Assembly: GCA_021613375.1 (NCBI GenBank)
Contig: CM038711.1
Span: 19,701,694 to 19,765,693 of the forward strand
From: Megaleporinus macrocephalus
Lineage: Eukaryota; Chordata; Actinopteri; Characiformes; Anostomidae
DNA length: 64,000 bases
Direction: 5' to 3'
Within the stretch, counting starts at the first letter, position 1. Each line of letters begins with the position of its first letter. Shown here piece after piece: positions 12,930 through 24,623 of this stretch. The position numbers were made by a program, and so were the translations under genes. The notes under the pieces are model-generated. The model was given only the letters and a program-made list of their open reading frames with translations, did not search any database and was not told the origin of the DNA.

Positions 12930-15900
12930 AATGATGTACTGCAGATTTTCCATAAAGAGGATTTCCGAAGAACAGCAACAGTGATATAATAATACAATTA
13001 TTGCTATATTATTAGGTATTATTATTATTAGTAGTAGTAGCAGTAGTTGAAATCATTGCACTCTGTTAAAATCTGAGAAACAGTTAAATGACAGCTATTT
13101 CTGTAAATTGATTTACAGTAAAAAGATTTTTATTTTCAAACAATCTGAATCATATACAGATTCCTAGTAATCCTGGTATACAATCAGCCAATTTAGGCGT
13201 TTTATTTTGTCTAATCTGTGTTATAACTTTATAGTGTAAATAATGTGAGACAGGTAAGTGCACTCACACTGTATCTGAATGTTGCTGCTACACCTATGCC
13301 AAAATGTCTAAGCGTAACTGTATATGACTCATTGTGTTTCATGGTCTTTTAATGTAACATTTCATTATTTCGCGATTTAAATAGGCAACTGATTTTTATG
13401 TTTAATTTAAAATGCTGGTTTGGTCCATTACACAACAAATAATGTTTTATGACACTGATATACTGATATTGATAATGACATTTTTGGCTAACAGAAGCCA
13501 CTGGAGATGTGCTTGTGTGTTTAATTTGCTAATATATAATAATATATAACAAGCTCAGATTTGTTTTCTGCATTATTATTTTCTGAATTCATTATAATAT
13601 TATAATAACCAGCTGTAATATATAGCCAGCTGTAACAAGTCCAGGGCTTACGGCTTATGGCACATTAAGATGGATGGAATTTAGCATATTCCTTCCATGT
13701 GTGAGGCAAAGCTACAGCAGAGACAGCCTTTTACAAAAGTTTAACAAAGTTTGTGCAGAAGCTGTATGTTCTCCTTTAATAGCACTAAACATTTACAGCT
13801 TTAGCTCAGCTATAGCTGCTTGTATCACTTCTCCTGCATGTCCTGCAGGATACTTTTCCCCAAAAGTTGGACATTTTTTGTGTTAAATGTCTCCAAATGT
13901 CCCACTGTTTGGGGATGGATTGCTCTTTGCAGATCAAACATATGGGGAAACCAGAGGAAGTGCACTTAAATGCAAATGAATCTTTGTTTCTCTATGTTTA
14001 TCTTAAATCTTTATCTTCTTTGCTGTTTCGTTAGCACTAGCTAGACCAGACTGTTGTCTCTGTTACTATGTGAGCAGAAGTCTGTGCTTATCCTCAGGAT
14101 TAGAGGTCATATAGCAGTTATACATTAATTAGCGTTTGAGACCATTTATTATTAAAACTTACGCATAAAATGCTCAGAAAAGCTTTATTTTACCGCAAAG
14201 AAGGATTATTTTATTTCGGAGGGGTCACAAAGCGGCAGCAAAAGTATAGCATGTTGCCGACCCCCAATTTAATCCATGCTGTGTGTTTTAGTTTCGGATT
14301 TTAAAAGAGGCTAGTAAGAATTGGCCAAAAAATCATAAACACAATCAGCCATTAAAATAAATCGTGAACAGTGCATCCCTACATAGTACATTACTTCAGA
14401 ATAACTGCAAAAATTAGGGATTTATGAATATAACAATTCAATTTAAAAGTAATAAAGTGGCAATTGTGCTGGATGTGATTCATCCAGTGGCAGGAACTTC
14501 TGAAGCAGCAATATAGGCACAATTATTGCTATAAACAGTTATATTTATATTTAACAAAGAGGCTAAATAGAAATATATCTGGTAAATAGAATATAAAATA
14601 AAATAATAAATAATCCTATCATAAATAATCTTTAACCACTTTAACCACACAGAGAAAAGCAAACAACATTTAAATCTATTTCTTAAAATCAAATGACACT
14701 ATTATCTTACTGTGATATCGCCGTGATATTGTGATATCTACCTGCTTTTGCTGATATTTCTAAAAGATAATAAAAGACAAAACACAATATTAGGCTATAC
14801 CAACAACAACAATTATTATCATTATTATATTATTGTTGTTGGTGGTAGTGATGAAGTATAATGATGGAATAGTATCACTGTACACTATATTTATTCTGCT
14901 AACTGTAATATTACATTATCACTACAGTACAGTAGTCCTATTCTGTGGTCTCATTGCAACTCCATGTCTCAGAGCCCCTAGTTTAACAACAGCAAACCCC
15001 TTTCTCTTTTTCCCTCCCTCTCTTTTTCTCGCTCGCTCCTCTTGGACGCCAGCCTGACATACCAGACCCTGTTCGTTAGCGCATATTTTTACCCGGCCGT
15101 TACTAAAATAGGAAGCCGGAGAGTGCGAGCCGGGGGCTCTTGCCAAAGAAGAATAAGGAGAATGAGGAGGGTCTGCTGCCACTGGGGCCTGCCCACAGCA
15201 CTGGCAGCCCAGCCGCTACAATCAAGAGCCACTTAGCTCTCAGAAATAGAAGCCCAGCAGGGCTATGGGCCAAGCGTAGCCCCGGGAAGCCCTGGCCAAA
15301 AAGGCTCCAGGAACAAACAAATAAATAAACTGTTTTCTTTATTTAAGGCCTTGCCAGACTTAAGCAGGAAACAGCCACCCCAAGGTGCTATAATAAGTTA
15401 CCTTGGGCAAACCTTGCAAACAAGGTGTCCACAACCCCACGATTTTATAAGCAGCTGCTAACCACAGACAGATTTTAAATAGACTTAACTGTGGGATTCT
15501 GATTAGTGTGAGGCAGGCAAACAGATATGCTCTCAGTCTACTTGTTTTCCTAAGGTTTGTTGATGGACATCTGATTACAATTTTTGTAGGAGATGATGTG
15601 TATAGAACAAATCAACTGAGAAAGAATTGCTTGAGATGTACTCCATTAGACAGCTCTTACAGACATACTGCAATTTATTCTGATTACAGACAATATTACC
15701 TGTCAGTTTATCTGTCAGATATGATGAACTAAAATAAAACTGTAATAAAAGCAAAACAACACACAAAAACATTCTTACCCAATCAAAAGCAATTAACTTC
15801 ATAATCAGAGATACATGTAACAAACTCAGGTTTAACCTTTTTATGCCCAACTGAATATCATCAAGCCAAAGAGCAAATGTGGAGGAGAGGCTTTCGCTAT

Positions 15901-17894
15901 CCTTTAGTTCTCTCTCACTCTCTCTCTTTCTCTCTTCCTCTCAGTGTGTGGGAGGCTCTTTGCAGTTAAAATCAATAGCTTCTCTCTCTCAGCATACATT
16001 GCCTCGACACAGGTACCACAGTTTTCTGTACAGGGTCCTCTGAGATGATCTTGAGACGATAGAATGCACACAGTGGGGAGAACAAAGATCAAAACCAAAG
16101 CCGCTCACATGAAGCATGTTCTGTACTGTACGCTTTTAAAACAAGACTGGAGTTCTGAAACTGCACCATGGCAGTGTAAAAGTCTCAGAGGTTTTTCTTG
16201 CAGCAGAGACGCTTTGTTTTTTCAGACCTGCTGGACTTATTACAGCACTGTGGATATTGTTCTTACAACTAAAACTGTGTTCACTGAACTGCTTCAGCTG
16301 TCTGAAAAGGGTAAACTGTAAAGCCTGGAATTATTACAGAAACTGGTTATGATTACTTAGTGAGCTTTTGTACTTGCTGACCTTTTATTTCAGCTAAATG
16401 ACTGTTAGAATACTGGTGATATACCGACACCTAGTGGTCAAAGTGAGTGATGCACAAGCCTCACAAATCCACTAATGGACATTTAATCCTTTAATGTGTA
16501 GTGACATTCTGCCTTGATATTTTGTAAACATTTTCTATGTAATTTATGGAAAATCTAGAGAAGCAAGTGGCTAATAAACAGTCATACACCAAAGGTCCTG
16601 GTCAAGTGACATGTTTTGTTGAAAATAAGTCAACATCCTCTACAGAAAACACACTTCTATACTTTTTATTGCACGCTTAAGTTTTATTTGTTGAATTAAA
16701 AAAATTGGAAAAAGGAAACATAAATGTGGCCTGTACAAAGTCTTTGGTATATGTTTTACTTTACAATGTTAAAATAACCAATTTGCAGAAAATGCCAGAT
16801 TTAAGTGTGTACTCTAAACACTCAACCTATTTTCTCTTAGAAAGTTATCAAAACAAGAAATGTGACCATGAGTGTTTTACAAAAGTTTGCTGTCAGAAAT
16901 GTTAAACTGGGCGATTTTTATATATTGGACTACTATATTGTGTTACCTTTTGTACAATGTTATTTTATATAACTATATAAACTTACACAGCCTAGGTGCT
17001 ATATAGATATGTTACCTGACTCAGCATCTGCTGCTAAAAGAAATAATGTTATAATATTTTTAGTGTCCATTCACTTATACAAACATCACTGTATTACCAC
17101 AGAGGGAGCCATTTAGCAAAGGCAATAAGGTTGCAGCAGGGTCTCTTGATGATAGATAGAGCTTGCTTTAACTAGATTTCCACTTGGCTGGAGAACACTA
17201 TTATTAAGCATCACTACTTGAGAATGATGGCCTCACCCAAAATGAGGAACTCCAACTGAGAACAGTACTGTATGTCTTTGTGTGCTGATCCAATACAGCA
17301 TGCTCATAAACTTCAGATAGAGAAGAATGTAAAAGGGTTATAAATACATTCTCTTACGTCCTAGTCTGAAAAGACAAAAGATTCAGCCTTTAAGAAAGAC
17401 AGTGCGACACTGTTCACCTCACTGGTAACCAGAGAAAAGCAAAAATACTTTATATTCATTGTAAGAAAAAAAGGAAAGGTGATGCCAAAAATGACCGTCC
17501 CTGTACTGCAATTATCAGCATTATCATATTTGCAGAACAAACAAAATCAAATAAAATCTGAATTAAACCTAGAGACTGTGTGTGTGTGTGTGTGTGTGTG
17601 TTTGTGTGTATAAGATATAATATGTGCCAATATACAGTCAAAATATGTCACCACCTTTTTACAACAGGCAACACATGCATTTCACATTCACACTGTGGTT
17701 TCACATGTAGAATAAATGGGCCTCAAACTTATGTTTACAATATCACAACAAAATGGTTCAACGGTCTACTAAGTGACTACAGTCAGTGTAGGTATAGCAG
17801 TTCTGACCTATGTCTATTAAAACAAAAGCCCTAAACTACACTTAAACCCACTGCAACAGCACACTGCATATTGATATATCAAAATATTTACATA
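12928..17894. other. No gene recognised; GC-rich island near 15.05-15.32 kb
   Basis: AT-rich apart from about 270 bp around 15050-15320, which is clearly GC-richer and has short frames with a Lys/Pro-rich look. A conserved regulatory element is possible. No splice-flanked exon is convincing. Confidence 0.45.
17577..17609. repeat. (GT)n microsatellite
   Basis: About 12 pure TG units, then an interrupted tail. Confidence 0.95.
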
Positions 17895-18954
17895 CAGTGG
17901 CAAGAAAAAGTATGTGAACTCTTTAAAATGATCTGCTTTTCTGCATTAATTGGTCATAAAACATGATCTGATCTACATCTTAGTCCCAAATATAGACAAA
18001 CACAATGTGCTTAACCTAATAGCACACAAACAATTCTAATATTTCATGTCTTTATTGGACACCAATCCATTAAACATTCACAGTGCTGGTGGAAAAAGTA
18101 AGTAAACACTTGGATTTAATAATTGGTCCTTTGGCAGCAATAACCTCCAACAAGCATTTCCGGTAGCTGCTAATCAGACCTGCACAACGTTAAGGAGGAA
18201 TTTTGGACCATTCCTCCTTACAAATCCGCTTCAGCTCAGCCATATTCTTGGGATGTCTGGTGTGAACAGTTCTCTTGAGGTCATTGCACAGCATTTCTAT
18301 TGGATTCACGTCTGAACTCTGATTGGTGGATTTTCTTTTTTTGAAGCCATTCTGTAGTAGATTTACTACAAAAAGCAGCAAAGGAGCTCCAAATCATAAT
18401 GCTCCCACCACTATACTTCACCGTTGGGATGATGTTTTCATGGTGGTATGCAGTGCCCTTTATACACAATACATAGTGCTGTATGTTCTTCCTGAACAAT
18501 TCAGCTTTGGTTTTATCAGTCCACCAAACATTTTCTCAGTAGCGTTGCAGAGTGTCAAGGTACAAGGTACTGGCAAACTTCAAGCAAGCAGCAATGTTTT
18601 TTTGGAAAGCAGCAGCTTCCTCTGTGGTGTCCTGCCAGCGACACCATGCCTGTTCTGTTTGCGTATGAACAGAGTCATGAACAGAGATGTTAACCAGATT
18701 CCCTCAAGCCTTTAGCTGACTCCTGACTAATTAGCTTTTGTTGAAGTCATTAGCATAAAGGTTCACTTACTTTTTCCACCAGCACTGTGAATGTTTAATG
18801 GATGCAGATACAGACATGAAATATTATAACTGTTTGTGTGGTATTAGGTTAAGCACATTGTGTTTTTCTATATTTGGAACTTAAATGTAGATCAGATCAT
18901 GTTTTATGACCAATTAATGCAGAAAACCAGGTCATTTCAAAGTGTTCCCCACTG
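17895..18954 (-). mobile_element. Tc1-family transposon relic with long inverted termini and TA duplication
   Basis: The TA dinucleotides at 17893-17894 and 18955-18956 flank a 1.06-kb element. Its two ends are inverted copies of each other over roughly 210 bp, sharing TGCATTAATTGGTCATAAAA, ACACAATGTGCTTAACCTAA and CAGTGCTGGTGGAAAAAGTA. The minus strand (18190-18500) keeps the C-terminal part of a Tc1 transposase in two frames: GTAYHHENIIPTVKYSGGSI and, further on, VNPIEMLCNDLKR with ICKEEWSKIPP. The N-terminal DNA-binding half is missing, so the copy is not autonomous. Confidence 0.92.
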
Positions 18955-19959
18955 TATATCTTTTTATCATGAAAAATCAAGATAGAATAACCTGCTGCAT
19001 CTCAAACACCTAAATAGTGTAGCTACCCTAAAAGAGCAGAACTTCAGTAGTCTTTAATAAAGTGGTCTTCAAACAGAAAAGTTTAGAAGTTTACCAGATC
19101 TATGGTTCAGGTGTGATCTAACATCACAGTGGGTGCAATCCTACAAGAGAAGCCCACTTTCTGTCCTGGAAGGGTCATTCAGGTAAATAACAAAGGCCTA
19201 TGTCTAGGTCAGGGGGTGATATTTGTCTCTTAGCACTTCAACTAAATCCAGCAATTACCTGTTGAGTTTCAACAGATGTGTTTTGAATAGGAGAATCATC
19301 AAACTGACTCTGGCCCTCTAAAACTGTTGTTTATACCACCTGGTCTAATCCTAAGATTGTACTCTGGCACATATAGAATAGAACCAGGGTCACAGCCAGC
19401 GTCTTTGTTTACCAGTTATATGAGCAGCACTATACATTTATAAAACACATCTGCTTAACACTACATGGATACTGTTAAAACATACTTTACATTAATATAT
19501 ATTACCTCTACATTAACACCTCACACCTTCACATTCTTCTGCTCCTTCTCTCACTTATTCTTCCTGAGCTGCTTCTCCTCTCCCTCCTGCTCAGTCTCAG
19601 GTGCTCGCTCACTGCTGTGATGCAGAAAAAATGTATTTTTTAAACTGAACAGTCATTAATTACTCCACATGTGAAAATTCACAAGTAAAAAAACACATGG
19701 TGTGAGTGATTTTCAGTTCATGTTGGCTAATTAGATAATAATATACAATATTATCTGTGTGTTATGAAAAATATAGTCAGTCAGACTACACAATAACAGT
19801 TGCTACTGTAGCTAATGTCCTTCATTTACTGTGCTGGTGGCAAGCGTATAGCTAGTTCTGTTGGGCATGTATTACACAGAACAAAATACAAAAACTTGAC
19901 AACTGATGTTTAATCTTAAACACAAGATAAAACTTAACTATAAACACAACAGAGGCTCA

Positions 19960-20830
19960 TTCCAAATTTGATGTCTGCAACAGGGTCTAAAACTGAAGGA
20001 ACAGGAGCATGTTTAGCTGCGTAATGTCACCTTCCCTTAATAATTACTAAATACTCAATAATTATTTGGGGACTGAAGCTGCCAGTTGGTCCAGATTTGA
20101 AAGCATTTTTTTCTTGGCCATTCTTCATATACAGTCATACAATTCTCCAGCTGTGCAATCTATATGGGGCACAGACGGCATCTAAAAAGCAGCATAGAAA
20201 TGTATACTTGAGTGTTAATGGTTTTTTAATGGCTTTTACAGATGTGCAAATTACCTGCTAAAACAAGCTGAAAGGTTATCTAATTGATTCAATACATGTT
20301 TCTGCTGTTTATTAGTTCATTTTAGAAGAGCTTGAAATCAGAGCGGTCGGTGGCATTTCTGGGTGCTGTTGAAATGTTACCACCACTCTGCGTGGTGCAG
20401 TCTTAACCTGCATTTATGGATGCAGCAGCAAACAGTGTCTACTGATTTGACAAAGGTTTCCTGAGCCCATGTGGTGATATGAACCACAGAAACTTGCTGG
20501 TTTCTTTGTTAATTCAGTGCCATCTGACTGGCGGAAGATTACAGGCATTCAATTGTGGTTTGGGGTCTTGTGTAACGCCATAGGGACTTTTCTAATCTTC
20601 TTGAATCTTTTGACAATATTATGCCCCAAAGAGGGCAAAACACCTGAAGTCCTTGCAAACGCTCATTAAGGAATACTGTTTTTAAACTCCTGCTCAGAAA
20701 GGACTACAGAGGAAGCCTCTCTCATGTTTTCTGAACATTAAACAATGTTGCTAGTCTCAAATTGCCCTGTTTAACTCTGTTGAAACATGTTGTGGACATC
20801 AACTTGAGAATGAGTGTATATTTACAAAAA
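19960..20830 (-). mobile_element. Long degenerate copy of a teleost Tc1/IS630-like transposon
   Basis: In order it contains GATGTCTGCAACAGGGTCTA, GGGACTGAAGCTGCCAGTTG, CAGATGTGCAAATTACCTGC, TTTCTGGGTGCTGTTGAAAT, TTTCCTGAGCCCATGTGGTG, GGCATTCAATTGTGGTTT and CTTGAATCTTTTGACAATAT. These are landmarks I recall from an abundant teleost DNA transposon, with the transposase on the minus strand. Many indels; no open frame survives. The 34398-35066 element and the 8680 fragment look like the same family. Confidence 0.6.
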
Positions 20831-21070
20831 ACAAGACTATAAAAACAAAACATTCATTAAGGTTTAGTTTAAATACAGATCCAAATGGATTTATAAATCC
20901 TTGCTTTCTTTATTTGCACTTAATTTATGATGTCAGTGATGTGGGTTACACTGGGTGAAATATTTCTCTGAACACATACAGAACTGTCCTGTATCATTAA
21001 GTAATTTCACAGCTTTCAAATTTAACAAGATCCTGCATATCCTGCATTTTATGGCATTAAATGCTTAAAT

Positions 21071-22503
21071 TAGTGCTGGTCAATATGGCCAACATTTTTA
21101 TTGCAATATATTCCTTAATTTCGGTGGATACAATATAATTCTGAAATCGATATAAATAATTTGAAGGCCTCAAAAAAACGGCCACGGATCCCTATAATAG
21201 AAGTCTGTATCTACTATATCAATATAAATAACTTTGATGTTAAATTACAACAGAGGCCGAGTTTCTTATTCTTTTATAAACAGATTGAACAGATTAAAAC
21301 CCGTCAGCCCGGATAAAGAACATAAAAAGTCTTCATATACATAAAAGAAACACTGTAGTCAAAATATGAAAAATATAAACAAACACAAATGTACAGAATA
21401 TTGAATAATTACTAACAAATTAATTAGATTTTACTGTAATTGAAGCAGTAAACATGTTATAATGCACTAAAAATGTTATCTGAACATGTGCTGATATGCT
21501 GCTCCCTAGATAATGTTATGAAACTCAGTCAAAAATTGTAGGCTAAAGTGGATACGCCTACAAGAAATATAGCTTGTATAAAATCACAAGCGTTAATCAA
21601 CTCTGCCCCGCAACCCCTGGAAACGCAAGCACGAGCTATAATTGGACGACGCAAGGAGCACCTTTGTTAACAGGCGGCAGCTGAAGAGGGGAAGTGTGTA
21701 CACAGTGTAAATGCAGCGTTAGTGCTTTTTTGACGCAGCCATCACAGCATGCAGCTCTGTAAATTCAGAACATTCAGTCAGAAAATAACGGAGCTTAAAA
21801 GCTCATTTATACTCAACGTTAAATACGGACATGCATGGAACTTTCTGTTGGCACGTTTTCGCAAAGCTTACGGACAGGACGGGATGGAGCAATACCGCTG
21901 CAGACCGTGGGGGCAGGACAAGATCTGACCACTTCCATACGAACACAGCGAAGAAGAAACGGCGGGACTTTTTTGGTTGTGTGAGTTAGAAATGTTAACC
22001 ATGATGTGTCTTTGCCGCGGTGCAGAGACAAACAGTTGTTTTTCTTCGTTTTTGAAGTAAATACAGAACTACGAGATCATCCACCGTCGCCATCTTTAAT
22101 TTACTCTGAACTGCCCTCTACTGGAAGCGCTGCTCAGCAACCTACATGGAGCTGAAGCAGAGAATGTATGTGGGCAGTGATGGTTATATCACTTAAAACG
22201 CACCCAGACATTTCTGCACGTACAGGGAGTATTAATGAGCCTTAAATCAGCCTTAAGTTTATTTAACTTCGCCTTGCTAACACAGCAGTGAAACGTACTG
22301 TACATTTATGTACTGCTGCCACCGCCAAGTGAAAGAAACAATTGCAACGTCCCGACAGGCCATTAAGGGTGATTTCGGGGGCCAATAAAAATCTGGCTGC
22401 ACCCCCATCATAAATAATATATATCGCAATACCACAAACATTATATCACTGTTATTGACACATATCACGGTAAATACCAATATTAAATTGTTGTCCAAGC
22501 CTA
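21071..22503. mobile_element. hAT-type non-autonomous element with perfect 8-bp TSD
   Basis: The target duplication GCTTAAAT is at 21063-21070 and 22504-22511. The ends TAGTGCTGGTCAATATG (left) and TAGGCTTGGACAACAAT (right, reversed) are imperfect terminal inverted repeats. The length is 1433 bp. No transposase frame is seen. A second element (21795-22245) is nested inside. The 8-bp duplication supports hAT; the family name is not assigned. Confidence 0.85.
21795..22245. mobile_element. MITE nested in the hAT element; TTA(A)-flanked, Harbinger-like
   Basis: The left end TTAAAAGCTCATTTATACTC and the reversed right end TTAAGGCTCATTAATACTC are inverted repeats. Internal blocks such as CTCAACGTTAAATACGGA, TTTTGAAGTAAATACAGAAC and AACTGCCCTCTACTGGA recur in the copy at 58686-59094. 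The TTA or TTAA flank fits PIF/Harbinger, but piggyBac or Kolobok cannot be excluded. Confidence 0.65.
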
Positions 22504-23192
22504 GCTTAAATACACACTTCAAATGTGATGAAACTACTTATTCGTAAACTTAGACAATCTGTAAAGAATGGCAAGATATTTTGTGTTTTAATTTTTCTGA
22601 ACCGTTCATCAGAGAGTGGATAATTAAAAGAAGGTTCATTTTGCTGATTCTGGGGAGAAATACTTGGTCATTCTGCTGAATAAGGAGTTATTTGGGATCA
22701 TTAAAAGCCACGTGATCTGACCCTCTGAAAATAGCCAAACACCACACCTTTGGGGAGCTAAAATACCGCCCTGACTTATAATGCAGAATTAAATTTTTCA
22801 GTCGCCTCATTTCTGTTTCAGAACCAATTAGTAAAATACACTGTGTGTTTTTTTCCTGTAAGCAGTGAATTGACTGCCTGTTTTTGTATTAAACTCTTTT
22901 CTTGGAAATATTTTGTTGTGTATAAAAACTGACAGTGACATGATAATAGCAGACAGCAGAGGGGAGGGCCAGCTGGCACAAAAATCTGTCTCTTTATAGT
23001 TTGTATTAGACACGTACAAAGTATGACTGTTAAATGGTTTCCAACCACTGATAACAGCTACAGATTAAACAACAGTACTGAAGTTATCTGAAGTAGGAAC
23101 ATCTCACCGGCCTGGTCTTCCACCGAGCTGCCGCTGCTCCTGAGGAACTTCTAGAGATTAAATTGCATTATTATCCACAGCAGTATTACGAG

Positions 23193-24615
23193 TAGTGGTG
23201 TGCGATACTGAAAAATTAGTAAATACAGGGCAAGTATCACCGATGTTGAGACCGATAACGATGGGAAATCACCTAGGTGAAATAAAATAAAGTCTATTTA
23301 TATCCTATCTAAATGTAGCAGATATTAACTATTTGTTATAATAATAACAACTGTATTTATATTATTAATAGCCATATTTTATAACGAAAAAGAATAATAA
23401 TAGAAATTTTATACTTTATTATTATCATTATTACTGATGTATGGTTTGTTTATATTGTTGTTATTTTAGTAAAACAAGCAAGAGTCGACTCTCTTAATAA
23501 CAAAGAGTTTAATCTCTTAGTAGCCTGAAGTCATCGCCGTCTCCTATTTCATAACTTACTGGATGTGATCCAGATAGAAATCTGTAACATCTTGTTATAA
23601 TAATAATTTGAGCATATGTAAACATATGAGCCGGGCATTAATAAAGTGCCTAAAAAGAAATAATCGTTACACTATAGCTGTTGCTAGCGCTGCTGTATCA
23701 ATGGGAAAAAGCTAACCTCCTGTTGCTAAGCAGCTCTCGCAGCTCTTTGACATCATGTTTGTTTCAAACTTTGCAGGAGTCGATAGCGTCTCTTTCACAG
23801 TCAACACAAGAATTATTATATTCAGTCACATACCACCAGTAATGTACAACTACTTTCACCCCCAGACATGAAGTAATGTTACTTTAATACTATATGAGCT
23901 ACCTGGATACTGAGGATCTCTCTGAGGGGTTTACCTCCTTCTTCCTTCGTTTCTTTTGGAGTTCTTATTTTCGTGTTGTTTTATGGGTTTGTACAGATTT
24001 GTGGTGTTGCCACTGCACCAAACAGCCACATGTTCATTATCTGGTGTAAAACACCCCCACACTGCGACTCTCTTTCTCTCTGCCATGCCACTTCAGCCTG
24101 CCTGTTGCACCAAAAGACTCCACCAGAGACGCCTGTCTTGCCCTAGCAGCAGCACCGGACGCTACGCTCTCCTCTTCTGTCCGTCTCATCATAAATGCCT
24201 CGTATTCTGGTTTGTGGTTTAAACTCAGGTGTTTCACAAGGTTTACTGAGTTCTCACAACTCCTTACCGTTTTCCACAAAACATCCCAAATCGCGTCTTG
24301 ACTGTTTAATGACTCAGTTTACGCTCTGCCATTGTGTCTACAGACTAAGTGACTGACTGACTGAGCAGTGTGCCGCTGCACTTACGCATCACGCACTTAC
24401 CCAGGTTAGAAAAAGTAGTTCCCACCAACCGCGTATCATTTAGACAAGATCTCAACAGTTTAGTTACTTTTCACTGTGTTCCTGTTAATGCTATATATTA
24501 CCTCAAATAGCCGACATATCAAAAGTATCGATATTTTGCTTTGAGAATCAATTTTAGGGCATGACGATCTGGTATCGGTGGTATCAATATGTCAGTATCG
24601 ATCCGCACATCACTA
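23193..24615 (-). mobile_element. hAT element with perfect 8-bp TSD and decayed BED-finger exon
   Basis: The target duplication ATTACGAG is at 23185-23192 and 24616-24623. The ends TAGTGGTGTGCGATACT and, reversed, TAGTGATGTGCGGATCGATA are terminal inverted repeats. The minus-strand frame 24279-24037 encodes NLVKHLSLNHKPEYEAFMMR, the second half of a BED zinc finger as in hAT transposases and ZBED proteins. The first Cys pair is not recognisable. The rest of the transposase is absent. Confidence 0.92.
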
Positions 24616-24623
24616 ATTACGAG

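Noticed and set aside
12753..12997. Overlapping frames on both strands
   Set aside because: Products of the (AT)n(GT)n microsatellite.
18323..18715. 130-codon plus-strand frame
   Set aside because: Antisense shadow of the Tc1 transposase relic.
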